DNA from: Seohaeicola_A nanhaiensis
GTDB lineage: Bacteria > Pseudomonadota > Alphaproteobacteria > Rhodobacterales > Rhodobacteraceae
Direction of reading: 5' to 3'
Assembly: GCF_042654245.1 (NCBI RefSeq)
Contig: NZ_JBHSGI010000002.1
Span: 186,001-250,000, forward strand
Length of the DNA: 64,000 nt
The translations under genes were made by a program, and so were the position numbers. Numbering within the stretch: the stretch's first letter is position 1; each line of letters starts with the position of its first letter. The notes under the pieces were generated by a model. The model was given only the letters and a program-made list of their open reading frames with translations, was not told the DNA's origin and did not search any database. Below are positions 8,730 to 17,915 of the stretch, piece by piece.

Positions 8730-8766
8730 TTGACAAGTTCTGTCGGGAATGATGTATCCCCGACAG
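8730..8766 (+). promoter_or_regulatory. candidate promoter with overlapping inverted repeat before the TonB receptor gene
   Basis: TTGACA at 8730-8735 and a weak -10 (TGTATC, 8753-8758) are 17 bp apart. The inverted repeat CTGTCGGG (8740-8747) / CCCGACAG (8759-8766), with an 11-nt loop, covers the spacer and -10. It could be an operator for an iron regulator or a hairpin in the leader. It does not match a classical Fur box. Confidence 0.5.
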
Positions 8767-8840
8767 AGCTTTTTGCCATTTCGGCGAAAACCCGCCGCCA
8801 GCGGACCCGCCAGCGCATCCCCACAATTCGGAGTATTCTC

Positions 8841-11057
8841 ATGCGCTTGCACACCAAGCGGCGTGCGTCGCTGCTTGCGACGACCGCCTTCTGCCTGTTC
8901 ACCCCCCATGCGCCCGCCTTCGCACAGGACGTGGGCGAAAAGCCGGGTTTCCTCGGGTCCATCACCCTTCTGGCCGACCGGCTTGGCAAGGCGCTGACCG
9001 ACGTGCAGGGTCATATCTCGGTCATAGACGGCGAAGAGATAGAAGAGCGCAACGTCCAGTCACTCGAAGACCTGACGCGCTACACACCTGGCGTGACACC
9101 TTTGCGGCAGGTCTCGGGCGCCGATCCCTTCGGCGGTCAGACCGGCGTCCAGATCCGCGGCGTCTCGGGCAACCGTGTGCAGATGACTGTTGACGGCGGC
9201 CGCATTCCCGAGCGGATCATCGACGGGTCGCGCGACTACCTGGATTTCAACTTCGTCAAACAGGCGGATGTCGTTCGCGGCCCCGCCTCGGTGCTCTGGG
9301 GCGCCGACGCGCTCGGTGGTGTCGTCGCGCTCGAGACGATCGACCCCGAGGACCTTCTGAAGGGCCGCGCACGCGGTGGGCAAATGCGTCTCAGCTATGG
9401 CGAGGTCACCGATTCCACCAAAGCGGCCGCGGCATACGCGTGGCAACTTGGCGATGGCGTTTCGCTGCTCATCGCGCGGGCCCGCACCATCGACCACGAA
9501 CTGTCGCTGTCCAACGCCGATCCCAATGGCGGCCCCTGGCCCTGCACGCGTCCGGTCGCCTATGGCTCGGTCACTTGCGGCGAGTTCAATCCGCTGGACC
9601 GCACGACCGACCGCACGCTGATGAAACTGGTCTGGGACATCAACGACCAGCACCGCCTCAAGTTTTCCTTCGACCGCACCGACCGGCTGAGCGAAGTCGA
9701 GAACACCACCAACCACTCGGATACCGTCATCGCCAACCCTCGCGTGCGCGACATCGCCCGCACCCGCTATGCGCTGGACTACGAAGGCCAGTTCCAGGGC
9801 GCCATCGATGAGGTCAAGGCGACGCTGGGCTGGAGCCCCTCGGGATACGAACAACACGCACTCAGCATCGCGCAAAGCGGCGGCAACCGCACCGAAACGC
9901 ATGATTACACCAGCTTCTCCGAGGATTTCCTCGAACTCGATATACAGGCCACATCGCGCTTTTCCATCGGCGGCGCCGATCACGTCCTGACCTTCGGCTT
10001 CGACGGCGATCGGACAGAAACAACCTATGACCGCAAGCGCCGCGTGGTCGACATGAACGCCGGCACCGACGTCTGGAGCGTGCCGACCAGCTGGAACTTC
10101 GCCGACGGCGTCACCCGCCGCGCCGACCTTTTCATTCAGGATCAGATCTCGCTTCTGGGCGGCCGTCTGGAAATCACGCCCGGCCTGCGCTTCGCCACCT
10201 ATCAGATGGATCCCCGCTTCAATGGATCGGTCGTCGCCCTGCCCGGCTACTCACTCGAAACCAAAAAAGAGGAGAAATTGCTCTCCTCTCTCGGCGCGAC
10301 CTGGCATTTCGATGAATCCCATTCGGTGTGGATGCACTATGGCGAAGGCTTCAAGATGCCGACCTTCCAGCAGCTCTACACCTCGTCCGGTTCGGCCAGC
10401 TTCGGACTGGTCCCGGCCCCCTGGCTGGTGCCGGAATCGGTCAAAAGCATCGAAATCGGATTCCGCGGCGAATACGGCCGGGGTTTCTGGGCCGTGACCG
10501 CCTTCCGCGCGGATTACGACAACTTCATCGAGAGCTTCTGGAACATCCCCGGCACCTCTGACTACAGCTATCGTAACCTGTCCTCGGTCAAGACCTCGGG
10601 GATCGAGATCGAAACCGCATGGATGTTGCGCGACGATCTCCGTTTCACCGGCTCGCTGGCCTGGATGGAAGGCGACCAGCGCGCAGAGCCGGGCGACCCC
10701 AAAACCCGGACGCTGCTCCCGCCGCTGACAGCGGTGCTGGGTCTCAGCTACACCGTCCCGGGCGCCGATCTGGTTCTCGATGCCACCGCAACCCTGGCCG
10801 ACGCAACGAAACCCACATCCAACACGAATTTCGCCCCTCCCGGCTTTGGCATCCTCGACCTCGGCGCCAGCTGGACCGTGGCCGAAAACGCCGTGCTGAA
10901 TGTCCGCGTGAACAACGTCTTTGACAAGAAATACTATAACTACGCCGCCGCCGGATACGACATCGTGCCCAGCTCCAGCGTCGCCAATACCGTACCGCTG
11001 GAATTGCAAACTGGTGTCGGGCGCAGCGTAACCGTCTCTCTGGACTATAAGTTCTGA
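8841..11057 (+). CDS. TonB-dependent outer-membrane receptor
   Basis: This 738-residue outer-membrane receptor belongs to the hemoglobin/transferrin/lactoferrin-type branch. A signal peptide covers residues 1-30 (cleavage near AFAQD). The plug domain shows VQIRGVSGNRVQMTVDGGRIPE and DVVRGPASVLWGADALGG. A 22-strand barrel is expected to follow, ending in the C-terminal aromatic VSLDYKF. The FRAP and NPxL motifs of heme receptors are not seen; the matching regions read GFKMPTFQQLY and PAPWLVPES. The ligand may therefore be a siderophore rather than heme. I chose the ATG at 8841, which starts the signal peptide. It lies between the SIP gene and an ABC gene starting 1 bp after its stop. Confidence 0.88.
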   Translation: MRLHTKRRASLLATTAFCLFTPHAPAFAQDVGEKPGFLGSITLLADRLGKALTDVQGHISVIDGEEIEERNVQSLEDLTRYTPGVTPLRQVSGADPFGGQTGVQIRGVSGNRVQMTVDGGRIPERIIDGSRDYLDFNFVKQADVVRGPASVLWGADALGGVVALETIDPEDLLKGRARGGQMRLSYGEVTDSTKAAAAYAWQLGDGVSLLIARARTIDHELSLSNADPNGGPWPCTRPVAYGSVTCGEFNPLDRTTDRTLMKLVWDINDQHRLKFSFDRTDRLSEVENTTNHSDTVIANPRVRDIARTRYALDYEGQFQGAIDEVKATLGWSPSGYEQHALSIAQSGGNRTETHDYTSFSEDFLELDIQATSRFSIGGADHVLTFGFDGDRTETTYDRKRRVVDMNAGTDVWSVPTSWNFADGVTRRADLFIQDQISLLGGRLEITPGLRFATYQMDPRFNGSVVALPGYSLETKKEEKLLSSLGATWHFDESHSVWMHYGEGFKMPTFQQLYTSSGSASFGLVPAPWLVPESVKSIEIGFRGEYGRGFWAVTAFRADYDNFIESFWNIPGTSDYSYRNLSSVKTSGIEIETAWMLRDDLRFTGSLAWMEGDQRAEPGDPKTRTLLPPLTAVLGLSYTVPGADLVLDATATLADATKPTSNTNFAPPGFGILDLGASWTVAENAVLNVRVNNVFDKKYYNYAAAGYDIVPSSSVANTVPLELQTGVGRSVTVSLDYKF

Positions 11058-11058
11058 G

Positions 11059-12813
11059 ATGCTTACCGGACTTCTGGGCAGGATCTGGCGTCTTGCCCGC
11101 ATCGCTGCAGCGGGCCGCGCCGGGCGGCGTGGCCTCCTCCTTTATGCCGTGATCCTGGGCCTGCAATTTCTGGGCATCTGGGTCACCCTTCAGCTCATCT
11201 CCTGGAACAAGGTCTTCTACGACGCCCTGGAAACCATGGACGCCGCCGCGGCCGCCCGGCAGATCACGATCTTTTTCGCCATCATCGCGGTCTCGGTGGC
11301 GGCCAACCTGGCCAGCGAATGGCTAAAGGGAATCCTGCTGATGGTCTGGCGCACGCAGTTGACAGATCACGCGCTGGCCCTCTGGGTCGACGGGCGCGCC
11401 TACTGGCATCTGCGCGAGGGGTTTTCCCCCGAACCGGTCGACAATCCCGATCAGCGCGTCGCCGAGGATTGTCGCAACTTCACACAGGCACTGATCCGCG
11501 AGACCTTGGACTTGATCACCTCATCGGTAGCGCTCTTCTCCTATGTCGCGCTGCTTTGGACGCTTGCGACCTTCACCTTGACCTTCACGGTCTTCGGGTT
11601 CGACATCAGCCTGCCACGCTACATGTTCTGGGCCGCCTTCCTATACGTCGCCCTGGCCAGCTCGATCACCCATCTTCTAGGCCGCCCCTTGAAATCACGC
11701 CTTTTCGCGCAGGAAAAGCGCGAGGCCGACTTCCGCCACGCCCTGGTCCGGCTGCGGGAAGATGCCGAGACCGTGGCCCGCGCGGGCGCGGAGGCGGCAG
11801 AGCGGCGACGGCTCGCCGCTCTGTTCGGCGCGCTGCGCCTAAACTGGCGCCGGGTCATCAACCAGAGACTCATCCTTGGCCTCTTCACCAGACCCTACCA
11901 GCAAACAGTATTACGCATCCCCAGCTTCCTGGCCGTCCCGGCGTATTTCGCGGGGGCTGTCACGCTCGGCGGCATGATGCAGCTGGCCAGCGCCTTCTCG
12001 AACGTTACAACGACGCTCAGCTGGTTCATTTTCAGCTATCGCGATCTCGCCGAATTCGCCGCCGTGACCGACCGCCTGCATGGCCTGTTCCATGCCGCCG
12101 CTGCGCCAAGGCCCAATCGCGGCACGCCTAGGGCCATCTCCCGGCGTCCTTCCCCGGATGGGTCTCTCAGGCTGTCGGCGCTGAACCTCTTCAAGCCCGA
12201 TGGCACTGCGCTGCGCCCGCTGCCCGATATCGTGGCATTACCAGGCGAGCGCATTTGGCTGTCCGGTCCATCCGGGCAGGGCAAGTCGACGCTGCTTGCC
12301 GCGTTATCCGGGCTCTGGCCCTATGGGACGGGTCAGATTGAGGCCCCAAGCGGCACCTGGCTGTTCCTGCCTCAGGGCAGCGGATTGATGGCAGAAGGCC
12401 TCGCTGCCAGCCTTACCTGCCCGGCACCGCCCGACGATGTATCGCGCGCGGATCTCTGTGCCCTGCTCCACCGGGTGGGATTGGGTCAGCACACTGCAAG
12501 GCTCGACGCTCCGCCCGCACTATCGATTGCGGGTCTGTCGCAGGGCGAGCGGCAACGTATCGCCATCGCCAGAGCCCTTCTGGCGCGGCCGGATGTACTT
12601 TTGATGGACGAGCCAACGTCGGCGCTCGACCCGGACAGTGAGCGCGCGCTTCTGACACTGATCCGGCAAGACTTGCCCGACACGATCGTCCTCTGCGTCT
12701 CGCACCGGCCTCCGGAGGGCCTCGACGCAACGCGGGAAATTCGCCTTTCAGCGCCACATCTGGCCAAAGCGCCGGAACATGACGGAGGCATCCGGACAGC
12801 ACGTCAGGCCTGA
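11059..12813 (+). CDS. ABC half-transporter, YddA/SbmA-like membrane domain fused to ATPase
   Basis: The 584-residue protein has an exporter-fold membrane domain (about residues 1-320; segments GLLLYAVILGLQFLGIWVTL and ITIFFAIIAVSVAANL) of the ABC_membrane_2 family. Its hallmark VDNPDQRVAEDCRNFTQ is near residue 130. The C-terminal ATPase has Walker A GPSGQGKST at about 410-418, signature LSQGE at about 493-497, Walker B VLLMDEP and the H-loop SHR. It would act as a homodimer in the inner membrane. The start is 1 bp after the receptor stop, so the two are probably translationally coupled. In mycobacteria an exporter-fold transporter with a SIP domain (IrtAB) imports siderophores, so an import role is possible here. 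Confidence 0.85.
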   Translation: MLTGLLGRIWRLARIAAAGRAGRRGLLLYAVILGLQFLGIWVTLQLISWNKVFYDALETMDAAAAARQITIFFAIIAVSVAANLASEWLKGILLMVWRTQLTDHALALWVDGRAYWHLREGFSPEPVDNPDQRVAEDCRNFTQALIRETLDLITSSVALFSYVALLWTLATFTLTFTVFGFDISLPRYMFWAAFLYVALASSITHLLGRPLKSRLFAQEKREADFRHALVRLREDAETVARAGAEAAERRRLAALFGALRLNWRRVINQRLILGLFTRPYQQTVLRIPSFLAVPAYFAGAVTLGGMMQLASAFSNVTTTLSWFIFSYRDLAEFAAVTDRLHGLFHAAAAPRPNRGTPRAISRRPSPDGSLRLSALNLFKPDGTALRPLPDIVALPGERIWLSGPSGQGKSTLLAALSGLWPYGTGQIEAPSGTWLFLPQGSGLMAEGLAASLTCPAPPDDVSRADLCALLHRVGLGQHTARLDAPPALSIAGLSQGERQRIAIARALLARPDVLLMDEPTSALDPDSERALLTLIRQDLPDTIVLCVSHRPPEGLDATREIRLSAPHLAKAPEHDGGIRTARQA

Positions 12814-12842
12814 AGACGCCCGCGCGACCGGCCATTCTTCCT

Positions 12843-14174
12843 TCAGCGGGCCTTCCGGCGGCGCAGACCCGCCATCAGAGCCAGCCCGCCCAGCATAAGC
12901 AGGGCCGACGACGGGACCGGAACCGGCGAAGGCTCGGGCTCTTGCGGCGGCTGCGGCGCAGGCGGCAGGTCCGTGATCGGGGTCTTGGGACCGCGTCCAG
13001 GCGGTTTCGGCGTGATCGGCGTCGGAGTCGGCGTCACGCCACCTGTGATGATCACATCGCCGCCCTTCGGGAAGCCGCCGAACGGGTTGGGACCCACAGA
13101 GTCCAGCAGGCTCGGCACTTCCGGTTTTTCCGGGGTCGACAGCGCCGCGAGCGCCTGCTCGCAGACCCCGAGATACCGCTGGTCGCCGCTGTCATAGCTG
13201 CAGATCGCGACCGGAGCGAGGCCGAGGCAGCCCTTCACCGCGTTGGGTTCCATCGGCACGTTCGAATTGGCCGCGATGCTGATCCGCACGTCGCGGCGGC
13301 CATTGCGGAAATCGCCATCGAAGATACCGGGGACATAGGCGCGCGAAACCTTGCCGTGCTTGTCGAAGGCCACAAATACCTTGTCGGTCTGCGAGAAGAA
13401 CCCCGTCGTCTGGCTGATCTTGGCAACATGGAGCTCGCCCGGTTCGTCGGCCATCCGGCAATCCTGCAGCTCGCCCAGCGTCGCCAGCGGGCTGGTCACG
13501 GGATCGGCCTGAAAGCGCATGGTGATCAGCGTGCTCGGCACCTGCGCCGCATCCGGCTTCAGTTCGGCCTTGCAGGCGGCCAGGTCGTTCAGGTCCGGAA
13601 CTTCGATGCGGTCGGTCACCACGTGATCGTTGTCACGCGACACCGCCACCAGCTGAGGGCGTAGGCCGGCACGGAAGGCGGCGGCAAGAACGGCCGCCCG
13701 CTCGCCGGTGATCGACAGCGAGTCCGTGCTGTCTTCCAGCACATCGCTCAGATCCCAGTCGATATCGCCAAAGGTCATGCGGATCGGACGGTCGGCGCGC
13801 GGGCTGTATTTCAGCTGAATGCGAAAGCGCAGATCGCCAGTTTCGGGCGCGATGGCCTGGATCGAGGTTGCCGGGCTGCGGCGGATACGGGCAAAGTCCA
13901 GGACCGTTCCGTCGGTGTCGACATAGGTCGACTCCTCGATCAGGATCCTTGCGCTGACGACACAGCTGGTATCGCTATTCGTCCGCACAACAGAGGCCCC
14001 GGTGTCCAGGAAGGTCTGGATGATCGCCGGACCAACGCTGCCCATGCTGGCCACACTGTCGTCGGGAACCGGCATCTGCGTCGCCGCTGCCGGAAGGGGC
14101 ATCCCCGTCAGCGCCGCGACCAGCATCCCGCATTTCAGGATGCGCCGCGCGAAGGAAGAGAACTCGTTTACCAT
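12843..14174 (-). CDS. secreted protein with VP-type CTERM sorting signal
   Basis: The 443-residue protein starts with a signal peptide (FARRILKCGMLVAALTG, cleaved near PAAATQ at about 33). It ends with the exosortase/CTERM tripartite signal: VPVPSSAL, a hydrophobic helix LMLGGLALMAGL and the basic cluster RRRKAR. A Pro-rich linker (about residues 360-415) precedes it. The body has no domain I recognise. It contains a Cys-rich stretch (GCLGLAPVAICSYDSGDQ) that could form disulfides in the periplasm. The ATG at 14174 precedes the signal peptide; upstream extension of the frame adds no signal-like sequence. It converges on the iron cluster but nothing proves a shared function. Confidence 0.75.
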   Translation of the reverse strand: MVNEFSSFARRILKCGMLVAALTGMPLPAAATQMPVPDDSVASMGSVGPAIIQTFLDTGASVVRTNSDTSCVVSARILIEESTYVDTDGTVLDFARIRRSPATSIQAIAPETGDLRFRIQLKYSPRADRPIRMTFGDIDWDLSDVLEDSTDSLSITGERAAVLAAAFRAGLRPQLVAVSRDNDHVVTDRIEVPDLNDLAACKAELKPDAAQVPSTLITMRFQADPVTSPLATLGELQDCRMADEPGELHVAKISQTTGFFSQTDKVFVAFDKHGKVSRAYVPGIFDGDFRNGRRDVRISIAANSNVPMEPNAVKGCLGLAPVAICSYDSGDQRYLGVCEQALAALSTPEKPEVPSLLDSVGPNPFGGFPKGGDVIITGGVTPTPTPITPKPPGRGPKTPITDLPPAPQPPQEPEPSPVPVPSSALLMLGGLALMAGLRRRKAR

Positions 14175-14274
14175 TTTTACTACCACCGGACCGGACGCCC
14201 CCTGCCTCGGCCCAAATTTCGATGCACTTGCCCAAGTCTGATGTGACAACTCCGAGGCGGAATCGAACAATTTC

Positions 14275-14301
14275 GTGTCTTTGTCCCCGGACGAAAGACA
14301 C
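14275..14301. promoter_or_regulatory. inverted repeat upstream of the CTERM protein gene
   Basis: GTGTCTTT (14275-14282) and AAAGACAC (14294-14301) are perfect 8-bp arms around 11 bp. The repeat sits 100 bp upstream of the CTERM start, in the 557-bp gap 14175-14731. The only other structured element seen in that gap is the LysR-type element at 14571. Operator or hairpin cannot be told apart. Confidence 0.35.
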
Positions 14302-14570
14302 TCCTCCCCGATCAACGGGAAATGTTATCGAATAGCGCGCCAATCTCGGAAACAGCGCCCTGCGCTCGAATGGCCCGAAGGCGAATCGGTCGTCCGAGAC
14401 ACGGGCAAATCGGTGTTATGCCGCCCGCAGACCACCGGTCGGCCCGGGTTGCCGACGCCCGCCGCGCGCGACATACTGAAACCGGCCTCAGGCCCCAGCC
14501 CGCACCCCGTGCGATCCCGTCTTGTCGCGGGCGCTGTGACGTTTGGCCCGAAACCCCGGAAAAGAGGCGT

Positions 14571-14613
14571 AATATGCACTATTTGCATAATACACACGCC
14601 AATTCGCATTTGA
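14571..14613 (+). promoter_or_regulatory. LysR-type operator upstream of the mlrC-like/importer operon
   Basis: An inverted repeat TATGCA-N5-TGCATA (14573-14589) contains a classic T-N11-A box (TGCA-N5-TGCA, 14575-14587). Fifteen bases later comes TTCGCATTTGA (14603-14613), overlapping a possible -35 TTGAAC. The same 43-bp arrangement, without gaps, occurs on the minus strand at 24967-24925 beside the lysR gene. This looks like the recognition plus activation site of that regulator. Confidence 0.6.
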
Positions 14614-14731
14614 ACTCGGCCAGACCTGTTGCGAGACTTACCAATGGACGCATACAAGCGAAGGCACCGAGAGCGCCCGACAGGTGCCGGCCGACGCCGC
14701 GTTCCAAGCGAATACAGGCCAGGGAATCATC

Positions 14732-16228
14732 ATGAAAGTCGCAATTGCCAGCTTCGAATTCGAGGGCAACAGCCTGTCGCTGAGGGTGGCTCATAAGGAA
14801 GATTTCGCTCGTTTCGGCCTTTTTCGCGGCCAGGACATCATCAAGGCGGCCACTGGCAAACAACTTGCCGTGACCGGCGGCCTCGACACGCTGACCTCCG
14901 CCGGGGCCGAAATAGTGCCGATCTTCATGTCGCGCTGCGTCTCGGGTGGACATGTCGACGACGCCTTCTATGACGAGGTCGTGGACATCATCGCCGATGG
15001 CATCACGGCAGCCCTGCCGCTCGACGGCGTCTATCTCGCGCTGCACGGCGCCATGATCTGCGCCACCGAGAAAGACCCGGAGGGCGGTGTGATCCGGGCC
15101 GTGCGCGACCGGCTGGGCGATCCTTCCATTCCCATTGCGGTCAGCCTCGACCTGCACGCCCATGTCTCCCGGCGGATGGCCGACCTGGCCCAGATCATCG
15201 TCGGATACGAAACCTATCCCCATGTCGACGCCTACCGCACCGGCGCCTGCGCCGCCGGCCTGCTGGTGCGCGCGATGAAGGGAGAAATCTCGCCGGTGAC
15301 CCGCATCCGCAAATACAACGCCATAGTGCCCGTGCTGGGCGGCGCGACGCTGGGCGACGAGCCGATGGCCCAGGTCGCAGCCCTCTCCCGCGCGATCGAG
15401 GCCGACGGGCGGGCGCTTTCTGTCAGCTATTTCCCCGTCCAGCCCTGGCTCGACATGGCCGATGTCGGAATAACCGGCCTTGCCATCACCGATGGCGACC
15501 CCGCCGCCGCCGATGCGACCGCGCAAGAGGTGCTCGACGCGATGTGGGACCGCCGCCGCGCCTTCGAGCTCCCCGCGATGACCCCGGCCGAGGCGGTGCG
15601 CGCGGCCACGGCCGCCCCGGGGCGCACGCTGATCGTCGATGCCCCCGACGCGATGGGAGCGGGCGCGCAAGGCGACTCCCCCGCGCTGCTTGGCGCACTC
15701 CTCGACATCTCGCCGGACACGCCGTCGGCTGTCTTCATCGTCGATCCCGACACCGCCGCCAAAGCGTTCGAGCTTGGCGAAGGCGCCGAGGCGGATTTCG
15801 GTGTCGGCGCCAAGCAGGACGACCGATGGTTCAGCCCGGTCCCCGTGCGCGCCACCGTCGAACGGCTCTGCGACGGCAGCTTCACCTATTCCGGTGGCCC
15901 GGCTGCGGGTGCGACCGTCTCAACCGGGCCCACCGCCGTGCTGCGCGCCGGCGGGGTGCAAATCCTGGTGGGCAGCCTGCCCTTCTACGAACACATGGAC
16001 GAGCATTACGCCGCCTGCGGCATCGACATCGCGACCTGCAAGATCGCCTCGTTCAAGAACCTGATGAATTACCGAAAGCTGCTGGGCCCGGACGTGCAGT
16101 ATATTCCGATCCACGGCCCCGGCGGTGCGCCCCTGCGCCTCCAGGACGTGGCTTGGGAGAACCGCATCCGCCCCTTCTGGCCCGCGGACGACATGGCGGC
16201 GCCGGAACCTGCGCCCGAAACGACATAA
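14732..16228 (+). CDS. M81 family metallopeptidase (MlrC-like)
   Basis: This is a putative zinc peptidase/hydrolase of the microcystinase C family, 498 residues. The N-terminal family segment reads SFEFEGNSLS (the usual ETN appears as EGN). Also seen are GVYLALHGAM at about 99-108, DLHAH at 140-144 and YPHVDAYRTG at 162-171. The latter two supply Asp/His residues that match metal-binding positions of the family. The C-terminal domain shows AVFIVDPDTAAKAFELG and GPTAVLRAGGVQI. The start at 14732 follows CAGGGAAT. As first gene of an importer operon it probably cleaves or trims an imported peptide-like compound. MlrC itself is known from microcystin breakdown, but the family is much broader than that substrate. 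Confidence 0.85.
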   Translation: MKVAIASFEFEGNSLSLRVAHKEDFARFGLFRGQDIIKAATGKQLAVTGGLDTLTSAGAEIVPIFMSRCVSGGHVDDAFYDEVVDIIADGITAALPLDGVYLALHGAMICATEKDPEGGVIRAVRDRLGDPSIPIAVSLDLHAHVSRRMADLAQIIVGYETYPHVDAYRTGACAAGLLVRAMKGEISPVTRIRKYNAIVPVLGGATLGDEPMAQVAALSRAIEADGRALSVSYFPVQPWLDMADVGITGLAITDGDPAAADATAQEVLDAMWDRRRAFELPAMTPAEAVRAATAAPGRTLIVDAPDAMGAGAQGDSPALLGALLDISPDTPSAVFIVDPDTAAKAFELGEGAEADFGVGAKQDDRWFSPVPVRATVERLCDGSFTYSGGPAAGATVSTGPTAVLRAGGVQILVGSLPFYEHMDEHYAACGIDIATCKIASFKNLMNYRKLLGPDVQYIPIHGPGGAPLRLQDVAWENRIRPFWPADDMAAPEPAPETT

Positions 16229-16276
16229 GAGCGGACATATCTAATCCATTCGCCCACCCTCAGGAAGGAAATTGAA

Positions 16277-17854
16277 ATGATTACCAGACGTTCCATTCTC
16301 GGCGCCGCAGCGGCCACGCCGCTGCTCTCCCTGCCCTCGCTGGCGCAGAACAAGACCAAGGTCCTGCGCTACGTGCCCAGTTCCAACCTGACGATCCTCG
16401 ATCCGGTCTTCACCCCCGCGGCGGTGTCGATCACGCATGGCTACTGCGTCTTCGACACGCTCTACGGCATGGACGGCAATCTTCAGCCCGTGCCCCAGAT
16501 GGCCGCCGGGCACACCGTTTCGGACGACGGGCTGACCTGGGAGATCACCCTGCGCGACGGCCTGATGTTCCATGACGGGGAGCCGGTGCGCGCGCAGGAC
16601 TGCGCCGCCAGCCTCGCCCGCTGGGCCAAGCGCGACGGTTTCGGCCAGGCCCTGGGCGCTGCGACCGAGAGCTTTTCAGCCAAGGACGACAAGACCATCG
16701 TCATCAAGCTCACCCGCCCCTTCGGACGCCTGCTCCACGCCATCGGCAAGCCGCACTCCTCGCCCGCGATGATCATGCCGGAACGCCTGGCGCAGACCGA
16801 CATTTCCGAACAGGTGACCGAGATGGTCGGCTCGGGCCCCTTCAAATGGGTGGCCGACGAATTTGTCTCGGGCGACCGCATGGTCTATGAAAAATTCGAA
16901 GGCTACGTCCCGCGCAGCGAACAGGCGGCCTGGACCTCGGGCGGCAAGGTCGTCAACTTCGACCGCGTGATCTGGCAGGTCATCCCCGATCCCGCCACCG
17001 CCGCCGCCGCCATCCAGGCCGGCGAAGTCGACTGGATCGCCTCGATCCTGCCCGATCTCGCCCCGCTGGTCGAAGCCAGCCCCGACGCCAAGCTGTTCCG
17101 GCAGGATCCCTTCGGCCTCGTCTCGGTCATGCGGTTCAACCACCTTCAGGCGCCATTCAACAACGTCGACATCCGCCGCGCGGTGCTCAAGGCCATCGAC
17201 CAGACGCCATACATGCAGGCTGTCACCGCCAGCGACGCCAACCGCCAGCAGTGCCTCGCCTCCTTCCCCTGCGGCTTGCCGGGCGTGAACGAGCTGGGTG
17301 AAGGCATCATCGCCTCGCTCAACATCGAGGAGGCCAAGCAGGCGCTCAAGGATGCCGGCTACAACGGCGAAAAGGTCGTGATCCTGAACCCGACCGACAT
17401 CGCCTCGATCCACCCGCACGGGCTGATCACGGCGGACATCCTGACCAAGATCGGCATGAACGTCGACCTTCAGGACACCGACTGGGGCACCGTCGTCCAG
17501 CGCCGCGTCTCGAAGGAGCCGGTCGAGAACGGCGGCTGGAGCATCGCGCACACCAACTGGCCGGCCATCTCCATCGACAATCCGGCAACCAACGCCACCA
17601 CCCGCGGCCTCGGCGAAAAAGGCTGGTGGGGCTGGTACAAGGACGACGAGATGGAAGAGACCGTTGCCGCCTGGCTCTCGGCCCAGTCCGACGAAGAGGC
17701 GCAACAGCTCTTCGACAAGGCCCACGCCCGCGCGCTCGATCAGGTGCCGACCGTGCCGCTCGGCCAGACCTTCCAGGACGGCGCCGTGCGCTCGAATCTG
17801 ACCGGCCTGCTGCAGGCCTCGGTCAGCCTGTTCTGGAACGTCGACCGCGCCTGA
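16277..17854 (+). CDS. ABC transporter substrate-binding protein, family 5
   Basis: This is a periplasmic binding protein of the DppA/OppA family, 525 residues. Residues 1-25 are an export signal (TRRSILGAAAATPLLSLPSL) with a twin-arginine that could use Tat. The family segment LTWEITLRDGLMFHDGEPV is at about 75-93. Its start follows AGGAAGGAAA. It lies 48 bp after the M81 gene and is followed by two permease and two ATPase genes, a complete peptide-type importer. Ligand specificity is unknown. Confidence 0.9.
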   Translation: MITRRSILGAAAATPLLSLPSLAQNKTKVLRYVPSSNLTILDPVFTPAAVSITHGYCVFDTLYGMDGNLQPVPQMAAGHTVSDDGLTWEITLRDGLMFHDGEPVRAQDCAASLARWAKRDGFGQALGAATESFSAKDDKTIVIKLTRPFGRLLHAIGKPHSSPAMIMPERLAQTDISEQVTEMVGSGPFKWVADEFVSGDRMVYEKFEGYVPRSEQAAWTSGGKVVNFDRVIWQVIPDPATAAAAIQAGEVDWIASILPDLAPLVEASPDAKLFRQDPFGLVSVMRFNHLQAPFNNVDIRRAVLKAIDQTPYMQAVTASDANRQQCLASFPCGLPGVNELGEGIIASLNIEEAKQALKDAGYNGEKVVILNPTDIASIHPHGLITADILTKIGMNVDLQDTDWGTVVQRRVSKEPVENGGWSIAHTNWPAISIDNPATNATTRGLGEKGWWGWYKDDEMEETVAAWLSAQSDEEAQQLFDKAHARALDQVPTVPLGQTFQDGAVRSNLTGLLQASVSLFWNVDRA

Positions 17855-17915
17855 ACCACCCGAGGGGCGCCCGTCAGCCGGGTGCCCCTCGCCTTTGCCC
17901 AAGGACCGAAGCCGC

